Positions 17,399-26,364 of a stretch of DNA of 64,000 nt are shown here, one piece after another. The number at the start of each line of letters is the position of its first letter. The first letter of the stretch is position 1. The translations under genes and the position numbers were made by a program. The notes beneath the pieces were generated by a model. That model did no database searches, was not told where the DNA came from, and saw only the letters and a list, made by a program, of their open reading frames with translations. The stretch lies in NCBI RefSeq assembly GCF_027912835.1, contig NZ_CP115768.1, positions 2,906,501-2,970,500 on the forward strand, in the 5' to 3' direction. This DNA is from Paracoccus sediminicola (GTDB lineage Bacteria > Pseudomonadota > Alphaproteobacteria > Rhodobacterales > Rhodobacteraceae).

Positions 17399-18317
17399 GC
17401 ACCGACCCCCTGTCGAATGGACCGGCCGCAGCGACCCCGAGGATGGGCCGCAGGCGCTGCGGATGCATCATCTGGAAGGCAAAGAGGGGGCGGCGGTCGC
17501 GCTTCTGGGCTTTGCCTGCGACGAGGGTGTGCGCCGCAACAAGGGCCGACCCGGCGCCGCCGAGGCACCTGCTGCTCTGCGCAAGGCCATGGCCGGGCTG
17601 GCGGCTCCTCCGGCATGGGGCGGTTTCACCGATCTTGGTGATATTGCGGTGCCGGGCCAGGGGCTGGACCAGGGGCAGGAGCGGATGGCGGCAGAGATTT
17701 ACTCGGCGCTTGCCACGCATGGGCGCGCGGTGGTGCTCGGCGGAGGGCACGAGACCGCCTTCGCCAGCTGGCAGGGACTGCGCCGCGCGAGGCCGGGCCG
17801 GATCGGCATCGTGAATATCGACGCGCATCTGGACATTCGGAAGACCGGGGCGGAGGGGCCGTCCTCCGGCACGCCATTCGCGCAGATCCGCGACGAAGAT
17901 CCGGACGGGTTCGACTATCTCGTGCTCGGGGTCGCGGCCGAGGCCAACACGGCGGCGCTGACCGAGCGGGCGCAGGGCTGGGGCGTGACCATGATCGCGG
18001 ATTCGGCGCTGCAACTTGGGCCGGAGGCAGCGGAGCGTGCGATTGCCGACCTCGCTTCGAGGGTCGATCACATCTACCTGACGCTGGATCTCGACGTGTT
18101 GCCGCAGGCCACCATGCCCGCCGTCAGCGCGCCCGCAGGCCGTGGAGTGCCTTTCGCGGTGGTTGAGCGTCTGATCGACGCCGTGTTCGCCGCCGCACCC
18201 GACATCGCGGTGGCCGATATGGTAGAGTTCAATCCCTCGCTCGACCCCGCCGGGCTGGCCGCGCGCAGTGCCGCGCTTCTCGGACGGCGGCTGCTGCTTG
18301 GGCCAGAGGCGGTGTGA
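17391..18317 (+). CDS. hutG: Formimidoylglutamase HutG (arginase fold)
   Basis: Hydrolyses N-formimino-L-glutamate to L-glutamate and formamide, the last step of the short histidine route. 308 residues of the ureohydrolase family. Binuclear Mn ligands are visible in VLGGGHETA, IVNIDAHLDIR and LTLDLDVLP. The start overlaps the DctM stop by 8 bases. With hutH, hutU and hutI it completes the pathway; no hutF or separate formylglutamate deformylase is present. The gene ends 13 bases before the convergent nagA. Confidence 0.93.
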   Translation: MAEHRPPVEWTGRSDPEDGPQALRMHHLEGKEGAAVALLGFACDEGVRRNKGRPGAAEAPAALRKAMAGLAAPPAWGGFTDLGDIAVPGQGLDQGQERMAAEIYSALATHGRAVVLGGGHETAFASWQGLRRARPGRIGIVNIDAHLDIRKTGAEGPSSGTPFAQIRDEDPDGFDYLVLGVAAEANTAALTERAQGWGVTMIADSALQLGPEAAERAIADLASRVDHIYLTLDLDVLPQATMPAVSAPAGRGVPFAVVERLIDAVFAAAPDIAVADMVEFNPSLDPAGLAARSAALLGRRLLLGPEAV

Positions 18318-18330
18318 TCCCGAACTGCCG

Positions 18331-19479
18331 TCAGGCCGGATTGGCCGCGCGCCAGCCACCATCGCGCCATGTTGCGCTCAGCCGGTAATCGTCATCGAGA
18401 AGGCTCAGGGACACGGGGCGGCCCGGCGCGATGGAGCCGAGGCGATCCTCGACCCCGACCGCGCGGGCGGGAATGGATGTGGCCATGGCCAGCGCACGTT
18501 CGGGCGCGACGCCCAGCCGGGTCACCAGCGTCGAAATTGCCGCATCCATGCGCAGATCCGCCCCGGCCAGCGTGCCGTCGGGCAGCGTCAGCCGCCCCGC
18601 CTCACGCCGGATGACTCGTCCGTTCAGAGTCATTTCGCGCGCCTGTGTCCCGGCAAAGGCCATGCAGTCCGTCACCAGAAAGATACCGTCTTGCCGCGCG
18701 CCAAGAGCCGTGCGCATCGCCGCAGGGTGCACGTGAATACCGTCAGCGATCAGCCCGGCAAATGGCGCATCCCCGGCCAGCACCGCCCCGGCGAGACCCG
18801 GCGCGCGGTGGCCGAGCTGGCTCATCGCGTTGAACAGATGCGTGGCGCAGCGCGCCCCGGCGGCATAGGCGGCGCAGGCGGTTTCGTAATCGCAATCGCT
18901 GTGGCCGATACTGACCACCGCTCCGGCCTTTGCCAGCGTGCTTATCTGATCTGGCGTCACCGATTCCGGTGCCAGCGTTACCATCAGCACGGGCAAGGCC
19001 CGCGCCGCTTCGCAAAGCCGCGCAAGATCGTCCTCGCCCATCGTCCGGATCAGTCGCGGGTGATGCGCGCCCTTGCGCCGTGGATCGAGATGAGGCCCCT
19101 CCAGATGCAGCCCGAGGAAGCCCGGCACCCGAGTTGTCGCCGCCTCGATCCCGGACGCGATCACGCGCGCGGTGGTCTCGGGCGTGTCGGTGATGAGCGT
19201 CGGCAGCACCGCAGCGCAACCGAGGTCTCGATGGATTTCACAGATTTGCGTCAGAGCCGCGAGATCGGTCTCTGCCCCGACCATCAAACCGCCGCCGCCA
19301 TTGATCTGAAGATCAAGGAACCCCGGCGAGATCAGCCCTTCGCAGATCACATCCGGCGTTCCGGCATCCGCCGCTGGAAGCAATGCCTCGATCCGGTCAT
19401 CCGACAGGACGAGGGCATGGTCCCGCAAGATGCGTGTCCCGTCGAAGATCCGAGGGGCAGAGATGGTCAGCCGTGTCAT
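18331..19479 (-). CDS. nagA: N-acetylglucosamine-6-phosphate deacetylase NagA
   Basis: Removes acetate from GlcNAc-6-P to give glucosamine-6-P. 382 residues from MTRLTISAPRIFDGT at 19479. Metal and catalytic regions are GFLDLQINGGGG, GLHLEGPHLD (glutamate ligand), SIGHSDCDYETA and THLFNAMSQLGHR (histidine ligands), and VTDCMAFAG (catalytic aspartate). The start overlaps the upstream deaminase stop by 4 bases (ATGA). The frame remains open to 19557, but that region is the coding end of the neighbour. Last gene of the minus-strand nag operon. Confidence 0.93.
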   Translation of the reverse strand: MTRLTISAPRIFDGTRILRDHALVLSDDRIEALLPAADAGTPDVICEGLISPGFLDLQINGGGGLMVGAETDLAALTQICEIHRDLGCAAVLPTLITDTPETTARVIASGIEAATTRVPGFLGLHLEGPHLDPRRKGAHHPRLIRTMGEDDLARLCEAARALPVLMVTLAPESVTPDQISTLAKAGAVVSIGHSDCDYETACAAYAAGARCATHLFNAMSQLGHRAPGLAGAVLAGDAPFAGLIADGIHVHPAAMRTALGARQDGIFLVTDCMAFAGTQAREMTLNGRVIRREAGRLTLPDGTLAGADLRMDAAISTLVTRLGVAPERALAMATSIPARAVGVEDRLGSIAPGRPVSLSLLDDDYRLSATWRDGGWRAANPA

Positions 19480-20501
19480 ACAGTCTCCGTGACCTTGCGC
19501 AGATGAGGAGGCGTGTCCGGATCGAAGCCGCGCCGCCGGGCCAGCCCTTCGACGCAAGCGTAGAAATTCGCAATATTAACCAGCGGAGCCACCATCGGAT
19601 GCAGCCCGCCGACCGTTGGCAGCCTGGTGGTGCCCTTGGCGTCGGCGCCGGTCAGGAACACATCCGCGCCCTGTTCGGCAAGCTTTTCGACGGTAGCCAC
19701 GACATGCGGCAAGGCGGCGTCCTCGACGCCGAGCGCCAGCACCGGAAAATTCGCCTGCACGATCGCCGAAGGGCCGTGCAGCACCTCGGCCGAGCTATAG
19801 GCTTCGGCATGAGTGCCCGAGGTTTCCTTCAGCTTCAGCGCCGCCTCGCCCGCGATGGCATTTCCGGGACCGCGCCCGAGCACATAGGCCGAATTCGCGC
19901 TGGCCAGCCGGTCGGACAGGGGCGACCAGTCCTTGCCGGCGGCTTCGGCAAAAGCATCGGGCAGTCCGGCGACCGCTGCGCAAAGATCCTTGTCCTGCGT
20001 CCATTCCGCCAGAAGCGCCAGCCCGGCCACGACCGAATTCACGAAGGTCTTCGTGGCTGCCACGCTTTTTTCCTCGCCCGCATTCAGCGCCAGACAATGC
20101 GCCGCTGTCTCTGCCATCGGGCTGTCGGCATTGTTGGTGACAGCGATGGAGAGCGCGCCGCCATCCCGGGCCGAGCGGATCATGTCGACGATGTCAGGGC
20201 TGCGGCCCGATTGCGAGATGCCGATACAGGCCGCGCGCGACAGTTTCAGCGGGCGCTTGTAGATCGAGGCGATGGACGGCCCTACCGAAGCCACCGGCAC
20301 GCCCGTCTGCAGCTCGATCGCATATTTCATATAGGCGGCGGCGTGGTCTGACGATCCGCGGGCAACGGTAATGATTACGCCCGGATCGGTGTCGCGCAGC
20401 GCAGCGGCGGAGGCGGCGACGCTATCGCGCGAGCGGTCGAGAAACCGGGCGACGGATTGCGGGATTTCGGCCACCTCTCTGGCCATATGTGTCTGGGTCA
20501 T
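19476..20501 (-). CDS. nagB-II: SIS-domain glucosamine-6-phosphate deaminase, NagB-II type
   Basis: 341 residues with two SIS domains, like the isomerase half of GlmS but without a glutaminase domain. ITVARGSSDHAAAYMKYAIE and GISQSGRSPDIVDMI mark the first SIS domain; KLKETSGTHAEAYSSAEVLHGP carries the catalytic-region residues of the GlmS isomerase. Between nagA and nagR this is the usual position of NagB-II, which converts glucosamine-6-P to fructose-6-P and ammonia and replaces the unrelated classical NagB. It could alternatively act in the synthetic direction, but the catabolic setting argues against that. Confidence 0.85.
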   Translation of the reverse strand: MTQTHMAREVAEIPQSVARFLDRSRDSVAASAAALRDTDPGVIITVARGSSDHAAAYMKYAIELQTGVPVASVGPSIASIYKRPLKLSRAACIGISQSGRSPDIVDMIRSARDGGALSIAVTNNADSPMAETAAHCLALNAGEEKSVAATKTFVNSVVAGLALLAEWTQDKDLCAAVAGLPDAFAEAAGKDWSPLSDRLASANSAYVLGRGPGNAIAGEAALKLKETSGTHAEAYSSAEVLHGPSAIVQANFPVLALGVEDAALPHVVATVEKLAEQGADVFLTGADAKGTTRLPTVGGLHPMVAPLVNIANFYACVEGLARRRGFDPDTPPHLRKVTETV

Positions 20502-21268
20502 TTGGCGGTCCTTTCAGGCTCTGGCGCCAGTTTCAACTCGACGGCGAAGTCATAGGCGTCGCCGCGATAGATCGAGCGGGTGAATTCGACGACTTGCCCC
20601 GAACTCAGATAAGAGACGCGCTCGATCCGCAGCCCTGCCACGCCCGGCGACACGCCGAGCAGCTCGGCATCCTTCCCCGAGATATTCGTGGCCGAGATGC
20701 GTTGCACAGCGCGCACCGGTCGTTTTCCGCGCGACTCGAGCACGGCGTAAAGACTTGTCTCTACGGTATTCGGGTCCGCAAGGATCGCCGCGGACAGCGA
20801 GGCGCGTTCGATGGCCAGCGGTACGCTGTCCGAGCTGCGCACACGCTCCAACCGCGCAACGCGATCATCGGTCCCGAGCCCGAGCGCCATCACCTCTTCC
20901 GGGGTTGGCGCGTGAAGCCCGCGCGCAATCCAGTGGCTTTCCACCTGCATGCCGCGCCTTGCCATGTCTTCGGTGAAAGATGTCAGCAGCGACAGCGCCT
21001 GTTCCAGACGCTCGACCTTCGGCGCGACAAACGTGCCCGAGCCGCGTTTCTGGATCAGCTGACCCGAGGTGACGAGCGCCTCGACCCCTTTACGGACGGT
21101 GACGCGAGAAAGCCCGGTGAGCGATGCCATCTCGCGTTCGGGCGGCAGGTTGTCGCCGGGCTTCAGATCGCCCGAGGCAATCGCGTCGGCGATTCGTTTC
21201 TGCAATTGCAGATAAAGCGGACCGCCACCGCTCTCCGAGAAATCCGCGGGGCTGAAAAGTCTGTTCAT
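20498..21268 (-). CDS. nagR: GntR-family regulator of amino-sugar genes (NagR/NagQ-like)
   Basis: 256 residues: N-terminal winged helix (LYLQLQKRIADAIASGDLKPG, then MASLTGLSRVTVRKGVEAL) and a C-terminal UTRA sensor (RISATNISGKDAELLGVSPG, EFTRSIYRGDAYDFAVEL). UTRA members in nag operons sense amino-sugar phosphates. It sits inside the operon, overlapping both neighbours by 4 bases, and the paired boxes at 22129-22143 and 22236-22250 are its likely targets. The ligand is inferred from context only. Confidence 0.82.
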   Translation of the reverse strand: MNRLFSPADFSESGGGPLYLQLQKRIADAIASGDLKPGDNLPPEREMASLTGLSRVTVRKGVEALVTSGQLIQKRGSGTFVAPKVERLEQALSLLTSFTEDMARRGMQVESHWIARGLHAPTPEEVMALGLGTDDRVARLERVRSSDSVPLAIERASLSAAILADPNTVETSLYAVLESRGKRPVRAVQRISATNISGKDAELLGVSPGVAGLRIERVSYLSSGQVVEFTRSIYRGDAYDFAVELKLAPEPERTAK

Positions 21269-22104
21269 GTCTGCTCACCCAGCTCGCGGGCCATGCTGAG
21301 CGCGCCGTCGACACCGTTTCCAAGCGGGGCGCGGATGGGCCAGCGTTCGCCGATGCGGGCCGCATAGCTTTGTCCCAGCCCGCCGATAAAGACCACCGGC
21401 AGCCGGCCGCCATCCTGAAGCGTTTCCAGCGATGCCGCGACCTGCGCGGTGGCCTCGTCGAAGATCTGCCGGGCGGCTGGGTCGTCCGAGCGGGCAATGC
21501 GAGGCGCGAGCCGACCGAAATCCGCCGGGCTGGCGTGATTGCCGAAGCTGATGATGCCTTCGATCCCGCCATATTCGCCAAGGATCTCTTGCAGCAGCGG
21601 GGTCATCGGCGAAAACCCGTCCGCCGCGCGCAGGGCCTGCGACAGGAGCGTGCGGCCCAGAACCGCGCCGCCGGCTTCGTCGCCCAGCAGGAAACCACGA
21701 CCGCCAAGCTGTGTGATCCGGCCTTTGCGCTGGACTGCATAGACCGACCCGGTGCCAAGTGCCGCAAGTATCCCGTCATCCGGTCCAAGCGCACCCCGTG
21801 CGGCGGTGATCGCGTCATTGACGATCTGGCTGCGCGCGAAGGGCAAAAGCGCCTGCAACCCGCGAATTGCATCCGGCATCGTGCCGCCGGCGAGGCCGAG
21901 CGTGGCGACGATATTCTCGGGGCGCGCGCCGCTGTTACCGATGGCCTCACGGGTCGCGGTAAGAATATTGTCCGCGGCTGTCTCGACATTCGTGTTGATA
22001 TTGGCCGGACCGCCCGCGCCGCGCCCGATCACGCGGCCCTGCGCATCGGCCAAAGCCGCGCGACAGCCGGTTCCGCCCCCGTCGATTCCCAGAAAATGAG
22101 CCAT
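21265..22104 (-). CDS. BadF/BadG/BcrA/BcrD-type amino-sugar kinase
   Basis: Actin-fold ATPase/kinase, 279 residues from MAHFLGIDGGGTGCRAAL at 22104 (GGAGG at ideal spacing; MEAS 12 bases upstream is the alternative). Phosphate-1 loop GIDGGGTG, NDAITAARGAL, phosphate-2 loop ALGTGSVYA and adenosine motif FIGGLGQSYA are visible; GRGFLLGDEAGGAVLG is typical of the N-acetylglucosamine kinase branch. It leads the minus-strand nag operon. Because the import system next door is an ABC transporter, sugars arrive unphosphorylated, and this enzyme would supply the 6-phosphate needed by MurQ and NagA. Whether it prefers GlcNAc, MurNAc or glucosamine is unknown. Confidence 0.87.
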   Translation of the reverse strand: MAHFLGIDGGGTGCRAALADAQGRVIGRGAGGPANINTNVETAADNILTATREAIGNSGARPENIVATLGLAGGTMPDAIRGLQALLPFARSQIVNDAITAARGALGPDDGILAALGTGSVYAVQRKGRITQLGGRGFLLGDEAGGAVLGRTLLSQALRAADGFSPMTPLLQEILGEYGGIEGIISFGNHASPADFGRLAPRIARSDDPAARQIFDEATAQVAASLETLQDGGRLPVVFIGGLGQSYAARIGERWPIRAPLGNGVDGALSMARELGEQT

Positions 22105-22128
22105 AGAAGCCTCCATACGGATAACATA

Positions 22129-22143
22129 CCAAAGCAATACCAA
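22129..22143. promoter_or_regulatory. Operator box 1 of the nag/mur divergent promoter
   Basis: CCAAAGCAATACCAA, an exact inverted copy of box 2 at 22236-22250. It sits within two direct ATACCAAA repeats (22126-22133 and 22137-22144) spaced 11 bp, one helical turn. It is next to the kinase-nag operon promoter. Probable NagR-type binding site. Confidence 0.65.
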
Positions 22144-22235
22144 ATGAAAAGAGCAATCTTTCCGATGGCCAGTATGCCTGTATTTTGGCCGTTTCATGTG
22201 TTATTCTCACGGCGCAGCAAAGTTTCTGTTTACAA

Positions 22236-22250
22236 TTGGTATTGCTTTGG
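22236..22250. promoter_or_regulatory. Operator box 2 overlapping the murQ promoter
   Basis: TTGGTATTGCTTTGG, the perfect reverse complement of box 1, 92 bases away. It lies between a -35-like TTTACA (22229-22234) and a -10-like TTATAT (22253-22258) with an 18-bp spacer, so a bound repressor would occlude the murQ promoter. Confidence 0.65.
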
Positions 22251-22277
22251 CATTATATGGGCAAAAGGAGGAATCAG

Positions 22278-23159
22278 ATGGCATTGCGCAGTACTGAAGC
22301 TCGGCATCCAAATTCCGTGCAGCTGCATACCCAGCCCGCGACGCGCGTTTTGTCGATGTTGCTGGACGCGCAAATCGGTGCGCTCGGTGCGCTGCGGCCG
22401 GCCTTGTCCTCGATCGATCAGGCGGCGGGGCTTGGTGCCGACGCGCTGCGCCGGGGCGGGCGTGTGGCCTATGCCGGGGCAGGCAGTTCAGGCCTGATGG
22501 CGTTGGCGGATTGCCTGGAACTGGCCGGGACATTCGGATTGCCGCCTGAGCGCACGCCGATGCTGTTTGCCGGCGGGGCCGAGGCGCTTTTGCATCTTCG
22601 GGGCAGCGTCGAGGATGATGCCTCGCTGGCGCAAGACGATGTCGATCGCATCGCGCTTGGCGAAGACGATGTGCTGGTGGTCGTGTCGGCGTCCGGCACA
22701 ACGCCCTATGCTCTGGCGACGGCCGAGGCTGCCAAGGCACGTGGCGCGGCGATCATCGGCATCGCGAATGTTCCCGGTTCTCTGTTGCTGGCCGTCGCAG
22801 ACGCTCCGGTTCTGCTGGATACCGGGCCAGAACTGGTCTCTGGCTCCACCCGCATGGGGGCCGCCTCGGCGCAGAAAGTGGCGCTGAACATGATGTCGGT
22901 GATGATTGCGGTGAGGCTCGGCCATGTTCATGATGGGCATATGGTGAACCTCATCGCGGACAATGCAAAGCTGATCGCGCGCGCTGCGCGCATCGTGGCC
23001 GATATTGCCGATGTGCCAGAAACCATTGCCAAGGCGGCGCTCGCCGCTACGGGCGGTGTGGTCAAGCTGGCGATCCTCGTCGCGCGCGGCATGGGGCCGG
23101 ATCAGGCCCGCGCCGCGCTGTCCGAAACCGGCGGACATCTGGCCCCGCTGGTGGAGTGA
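22278..23159 (+). CDS. murQ: N-acetylmuramic acid 6-phosphate etherase MurQ
   Basis: Splits the lactyl ether of MurNAc-6-P to give GlcNAc-6-P and D-lactate, feeding NagA. 293 residues of a single SIS fold. AYAGAGSSGLMALADCLELAGTFG aligns with the MurQ segment holding the catalytic glutamate; VSASGTTPYALATAEAAKARGA and the signature GPELVSGSTRMGAASAQKVALNMMS follow. The helical C-terminus (HMVNLIADNAKLIARAARIV) is normal. Start at 22278 after AAAGGAGGA; the open frame upstream crosses the operator. First gene of the plus-strand murein-sugar operon. Confidence 0.9.
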   Translation: MALRSTEARHPNSVQLHTQPATRVLSMLLDAQIGALGALRPALSSIDQAAGLGADALRRGGRVAYAGAGSSGLMALADCLELAGTFGLPPERTPMLFAGGAEALLHLRGSVEDDASLAQDDVDRIALGEDDVLVVVSASGTTPYALATAEAAKARGAAIIGIANVPGSLLLAVADAPVLLDTGPELVSGSTRMGAASAQKVALNMMSVMIAVRLGHVHDGHMVNLIADNAKLIARAARIVADIADVPETIAKAALAATGGVVKLAILVARGMGPDQARAALSETGGHLAPLVE

Positions 23160-23212
23160 GGCGCAACCATATCAACCAGGGGCCGGGAAGGTCCGAATTC
23201 AGGGAGTGAGAC

Positions 23213-24472
23213 ATGACTAGAACCCTTCGCATCGCGCTTTTGGCGAGCACCGTCCTGGGCGGAGCAGCCTCGGCGCAGGAGGTCACGCTGACCGTCGAAA
23301 GCTGGCGCAATGACGATCTGACCATCTGGCAGAACACGATCATCCCGGCTTTCGAAGAGGCGCATCCCGATATCAAGATCAACTTCGCGCCGACCGCGCC
23401 GGCGGAATATAACGCGGTGCTGAACTCCAAGCTGGATGCGGGTTCGGCAGGCGATCTGATTACCTGCCGCCCCTTCGATGCCTCGCTCGAACTGTTCAAT
23501 CAGGGACAACTGGCTGATCTGACAGATCTGTCGGTGATGTCGAATTTCTCTGACGTGGCGAAATCCGCATGGCAGACTGATGATGGCAGCGCCACGTTCT
23601 GCGTGCCGATGGCGTCGGTGATCCACGGTTTCCTCTATAACAAGAACGCCTTCGAGGAACTCGGGCTGGAGGTTCCGACCACGGTCGACGAGTTCTACGC
23701 CGTGCTGGATGCGATCAAGGAAGATGGAAGCTATATCCCGATGGCGATGGGCAGTGCCGATCAGTGGGAAGCCGCGACGATGGGCTATCAGAATATCGGT
23801 CCGACCTATTGGAAGGGCGAGGAGGGTCGCAAGGCGCTGATCGACGGCAGACAGAAGCTGACGGATGAGCAATGGGTCGAGCCGTTCCGCCAGCTCGCCC
23901 GGTGGAGCGAATATCTGGGAGACGGCTTCGAGGCACAGACCTATCCGGACAGCCAGAACCTGTTCACGCTCGGACGTGCGGCGATCTATCCCGCCGGCTC
24001 GTGGGAGATCGGGGTATTTACCCCGCAGATCGACGGCATGTTCGAGATGGGCGCCTTCCCGCCTCCGGTCCCGGCAGAGGGTGACAGCTGCTATATCAGC
24101 GATCACACGGATATCGCGCTTGGCATGAATGCGGCGACCGAAAACCCCGAGGCGGCCCGGACATTCCTGGAATGGGTTGGCTCGCCCGAATTCGCGACGC
24201 TTTACGCCAATGCATTGCCGGGCTTCTTCGCGATGAACTCGACCCCGGTCGAGATGGAGGACCCGGTGGCACAGGAATTCGTGTCCTGGCGCGAGGAATG
24301 TGAGCCGACGATACGTTCTACTTATCAGATCCTGTCGCGCGGAACCCCGAACCTGGAGAACGAGACCTGGAACGCCTCGGCGAATGTCATCACCGGCGCC
24401 GAGACGCCCGAAGATGCGGCCGCGCGTCTGCAGGAAGGCCTCGCCTCCTGGTACGAGCCGCAGCAGGAATAA
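23213..24472 (+). CDS. ABC sugar transporter periplasmic binding protein
   Basis: Family 1 (MalE/UgpB-like) extracellular solute-binding protein, 419 residues. Sec signal MTRTLRIALLASTVLGGAAS cut before AQEVTL. VESWRNDDLTIWQNTIIPAFEEAHPDI and GRAAIYPAGSWEIG are typical of sugar binders. It follows murQ by 53 bases, so the ligand is likely MurNAc, a MurNAc-peptide-free disaccharide or another amino sugar. The message after it contains strong hairpins before the permease gene. Confidence 0.92.
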   Translation: MTRTLRIALLASTVLGGAASAQEVTLTVESWRNDDLTIWQNTIIPAFEEAHPDIKINFAPTAPAEYNAVLNSKLDAGSAGDLITCRPFDASLELFNQGQLADLTDLSVMSNFSDVAKSAWQTDDGSATFCVPMASVIHGFLYNKNAFEELGLEVPTTVDEFYAVLDAIKEDGSYIPMAMGSADQWEAATMGYQNIGPTYWKGEEGRKALIDGRQKLTDEQWVEPFRQLARWSEYLGDGFEAQTYPDSQNLFTLGRAAIYPAGSWEIGVFTPQIDGMFEMGAFPPPVPAEGDSCYISDHTDIALGMNAATENPEAARTFLEWVGSPEFATLYANALPGFFAMNSTPVEMEDPVAQEFVSWREECEPTIRSTYQILSRGTPNLENETWNASANVITGAETPEDAAARLQEGLASWYEPQQE

Positions 24473-24513
24473 CCCCGGTTCGGGCCTGACGGCCCAGCCT
24501 CCCCACCGGGGCA

Positions 24514-24553
24514 GGGGGCTTTCAGCCCCCGACCGCCCGCCAGGCCGGGCGGT
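24514..24553 (+). terminator. Tandem intercistronic hairpins after sugar-binding protein gene
   Basis: Two adjacent perfect stems: GGGGGC-TTTCA-GCCCCC (24514-24530) and ACCGCCCG-6-base loop-CGGGCGGT (24532-24553). They fill the 121-base gap between the binding protein and the first permease. No U-tract follows, so full termination is unlikely; message stabilisation or attenuation of the permease genes fits better. Confidence 0.65.
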
Positions 24554-24593
24554 TTCCCCCGAGGATATTTGTTTCAGGATGAAAGGAAGAGCC

Positions 24594-25514
24594 ATGGCGC
24601 AGCGGAAAGCGTTTCGCTGGCATATCGCGGTGTTTCTGGCGCCGGCGGTGCTGGTCTATACAGCGATCATGATCATCCCGCTGATCGGCACGCTGAACCT
24701 GTCGTTGTTCCGCCTGGCCGAGACCGGCGAGCGCGTCTTTGTCGGGCTGGCGAATTTTGCCACGCTGTTCGGCGATCCGCGTTGGGCGGATTCCTTCTGG
24801 AACGCATTGGCCAATAACGGCTGGTTCTTCCTGATCCATATGCTGGTGCAGAACCCGATCGGGATCATGCTGGCGGCGATCCTGTCGTCACCCCGTCTGC
24901 GCGGCGCGGCCTTCTATCGCACGGCGATCTTCATCCCGACGATTCTCAGCTTCGTCATCGTGGGCTTTGTCTGGAAACTGATCCTGTCCCCGATCTGGGG
25001 GATTGCGCCGGGAATGCTGGATGCGGTCGGGCTGAAATCGCTGTTCGCGCCCTGGCTGGGAAAAGAGGAATATGCGCTGACCACGCTGGCGCTGATCTCG
25101 GTCTGGCAGTTCGTCGGCATTCCGATGATGCTGATCTATGCGGCGCTGCTGTCGATCCCGGACGAGGTGATCGAGGCGGCCGAGATGGATGGCGTCACCG
25201 GCTGGTCGCAATTCTGGAAGATCAAGCTGCCGCTGATCCTGCCCTCGATCGGCATCATCTCGGTGCTGACCTTCGTCGGCAACTTCAACGCCTTCGACCT
25301 GATCTATGTGAGCCAGGGTGCGCTTGCCGGGCCGAACTATGCCACGGATATCCTCGGCACCTTCCTCTATCGCACGTTCTTCGGGTTCCAGCTGCAACTT
25401 GGCGATCCCCATATGGGCGCGACCATCGCCACCGCGATGTTCGGCATCATTCTGGTCGGGGTCTGCGTCTATCTGTTCGGCATCCAGACCCGCCTGCGGC
25501 GCTATCAGTTCTGA
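24594..25514 (+). CDS. ABC sugar transporter permease 1 (MalF/UgpA type)
   Basis: 306-residue inner-membrane permease with six helices. The EAA loop, which contacts the ATPase, is EAAEMDGVTGWSQFWKIKLPLI. Start at 24594 follows AGGAAGAG; an in-frame ATG 15 bases earlier is possible. N-terminal FLAPAVLVYTAIMIIPLIGTL is the usual first helix. Works with the next permease as a heterodimer. Downstream gene begins 10 bases after the stop. Confidence 0.93.
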   Translation: MAQRKAFRWHIAVFLAPAVLVYTAIMIIPLIGTLNLSLFRLAETGERVFVGLANFATLFGDPRWADSFWNALANNGWFFLIHMLVQNPIGIMLAAILSSPRLRGAAFYRTAIFIPTILSFVIVGFVWKLILSPIWGIAPGMLDAVGLKSLFAPWLGKEEYALTTLALISVWQFVGIPMMLIYAALLSIPDEVIEAAEMDGVTGWSQFWKIKLPLILPSIGIISVLTFVGNFNAFDLIYVSQGALAGPNYATDILGTFLYRTFFGFQLQLGDPHMGATIATAMFGIILVGVCVYLFGIQTRLRRYQF

Positions 25515-25524
25515 GGAGAACGAG

Positions 25525-26364
25525 ATGAATTCAGCACGTCAATCCATGAGCCGCAGCGTCGCCGCGCATGGCATCCTGATCCTTTATACGATCATCGCGC
25601 TGTTCCCGGTCTTCGTCATCGTGGTCAACAGCTTCAAGTCGCGGCGCGCGATCTTTGCCGATCCTCTGGCGCTGCCCAATGCCGAGACCTTCGATCTGGT
25701 GGGCTATCAGACGGTGCTTCAGCAAGGCGATTTTATGCAGTATTTCCTGAACTCGCTGACCGTCACCGTGGGCAGCCTGTTCTTCGTGCTGCTGTTCGGG
25801 GCGATGGCCGCCTTCGCCCTGGCCGAGTATCGCTTTCGCGGCAACCGGATGATGGGGCTGTATCTGGCGCTTGGCATCATGATCCCGATCCGGCTCGGCA
25901 CGGTAGCCATTCTGCAGATGATGGTCGCCTCGGGATTGGTCAACACGCTGACCGCGCTGATCCTCGTCTATACGGCGCAAGGCATCCCACTGGTGGTGTT
26001 CATCCTGTCGGAATTCATGCGCGGCGTTTCGGACGATCTCAAGAATGCAGGGCGGATCGACGGGCTGAGTGAATACAAGATCTTCTTCCGGCTCGTGCTG
26101 CCTCTGGTCCGTCCGGCGATGGCGACGGTCGCGGTGTTCACCATGATCCCGATCTGGAACGATCTCTGGTTTCCGCTGATCCTTGCGCCGTCCGAGGAAA
26201 CCAAGACCATCACCCTCGGCAGTCAGGTCTTCATCGGGCAATTCGTAACCAACTGGAACGCGGTGCTGGCCGCGCTTGGGCTGGCAATCGTGCCAGTGCT
26301 GGTCCTGTATCTGATCTTCTCGCGTCAACTGATCCGCGGCATCACCGCAGGAGCGGTCAAATGA
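25525..26364 (+). CDS. ABC sugar transporter permease 2 (MalG/UgpE type)
   Basis: 279 residues, six helices, EAA loop DLKNAGRIDGLSEYKIFFRLVLPLV. Start at 25525 follows TGAGGAGAA. First helix HGILILYTIIALFPVFVIVVNSFKS is characteristic of MalG-type subunits. Its stop overlaps the oxidoreductase start by 4 bases, so the enzyme is translationally tied to the transporter. Confidence 0.93.
   Translation: MNSARQSMSRSVAAHGILILYTIIALFPVFVIVVNSFKSRRAIFADPLALPNAETFDLVGYQTVLQQGDFMQYFLNSLTVTVGSLFFVLLFGAMAAFALAEYRFRGNRMMGLYLALGIMIPIRLGTVAILQMMVASGLVNTLTALILVYTAQGIPLVVFILSEFMRGVSDDLKNAGRIDGLSEYKIFFRLVLPLVRPAMATVAVFTMIPIWNDLWFPLILAPSEETKTITLGSQVFIGQFVTNWNAVLAALGLAIVPVLVLYLIFSRQLIRGITAGAVK

Noticed and set aside
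18268..19506. Long plus-strand open frame (412 codons) opposite nagA
   Set aside because: Antisense to NagA, low-complexity basic translation, no ribosome-binding site; a compositional shadow.
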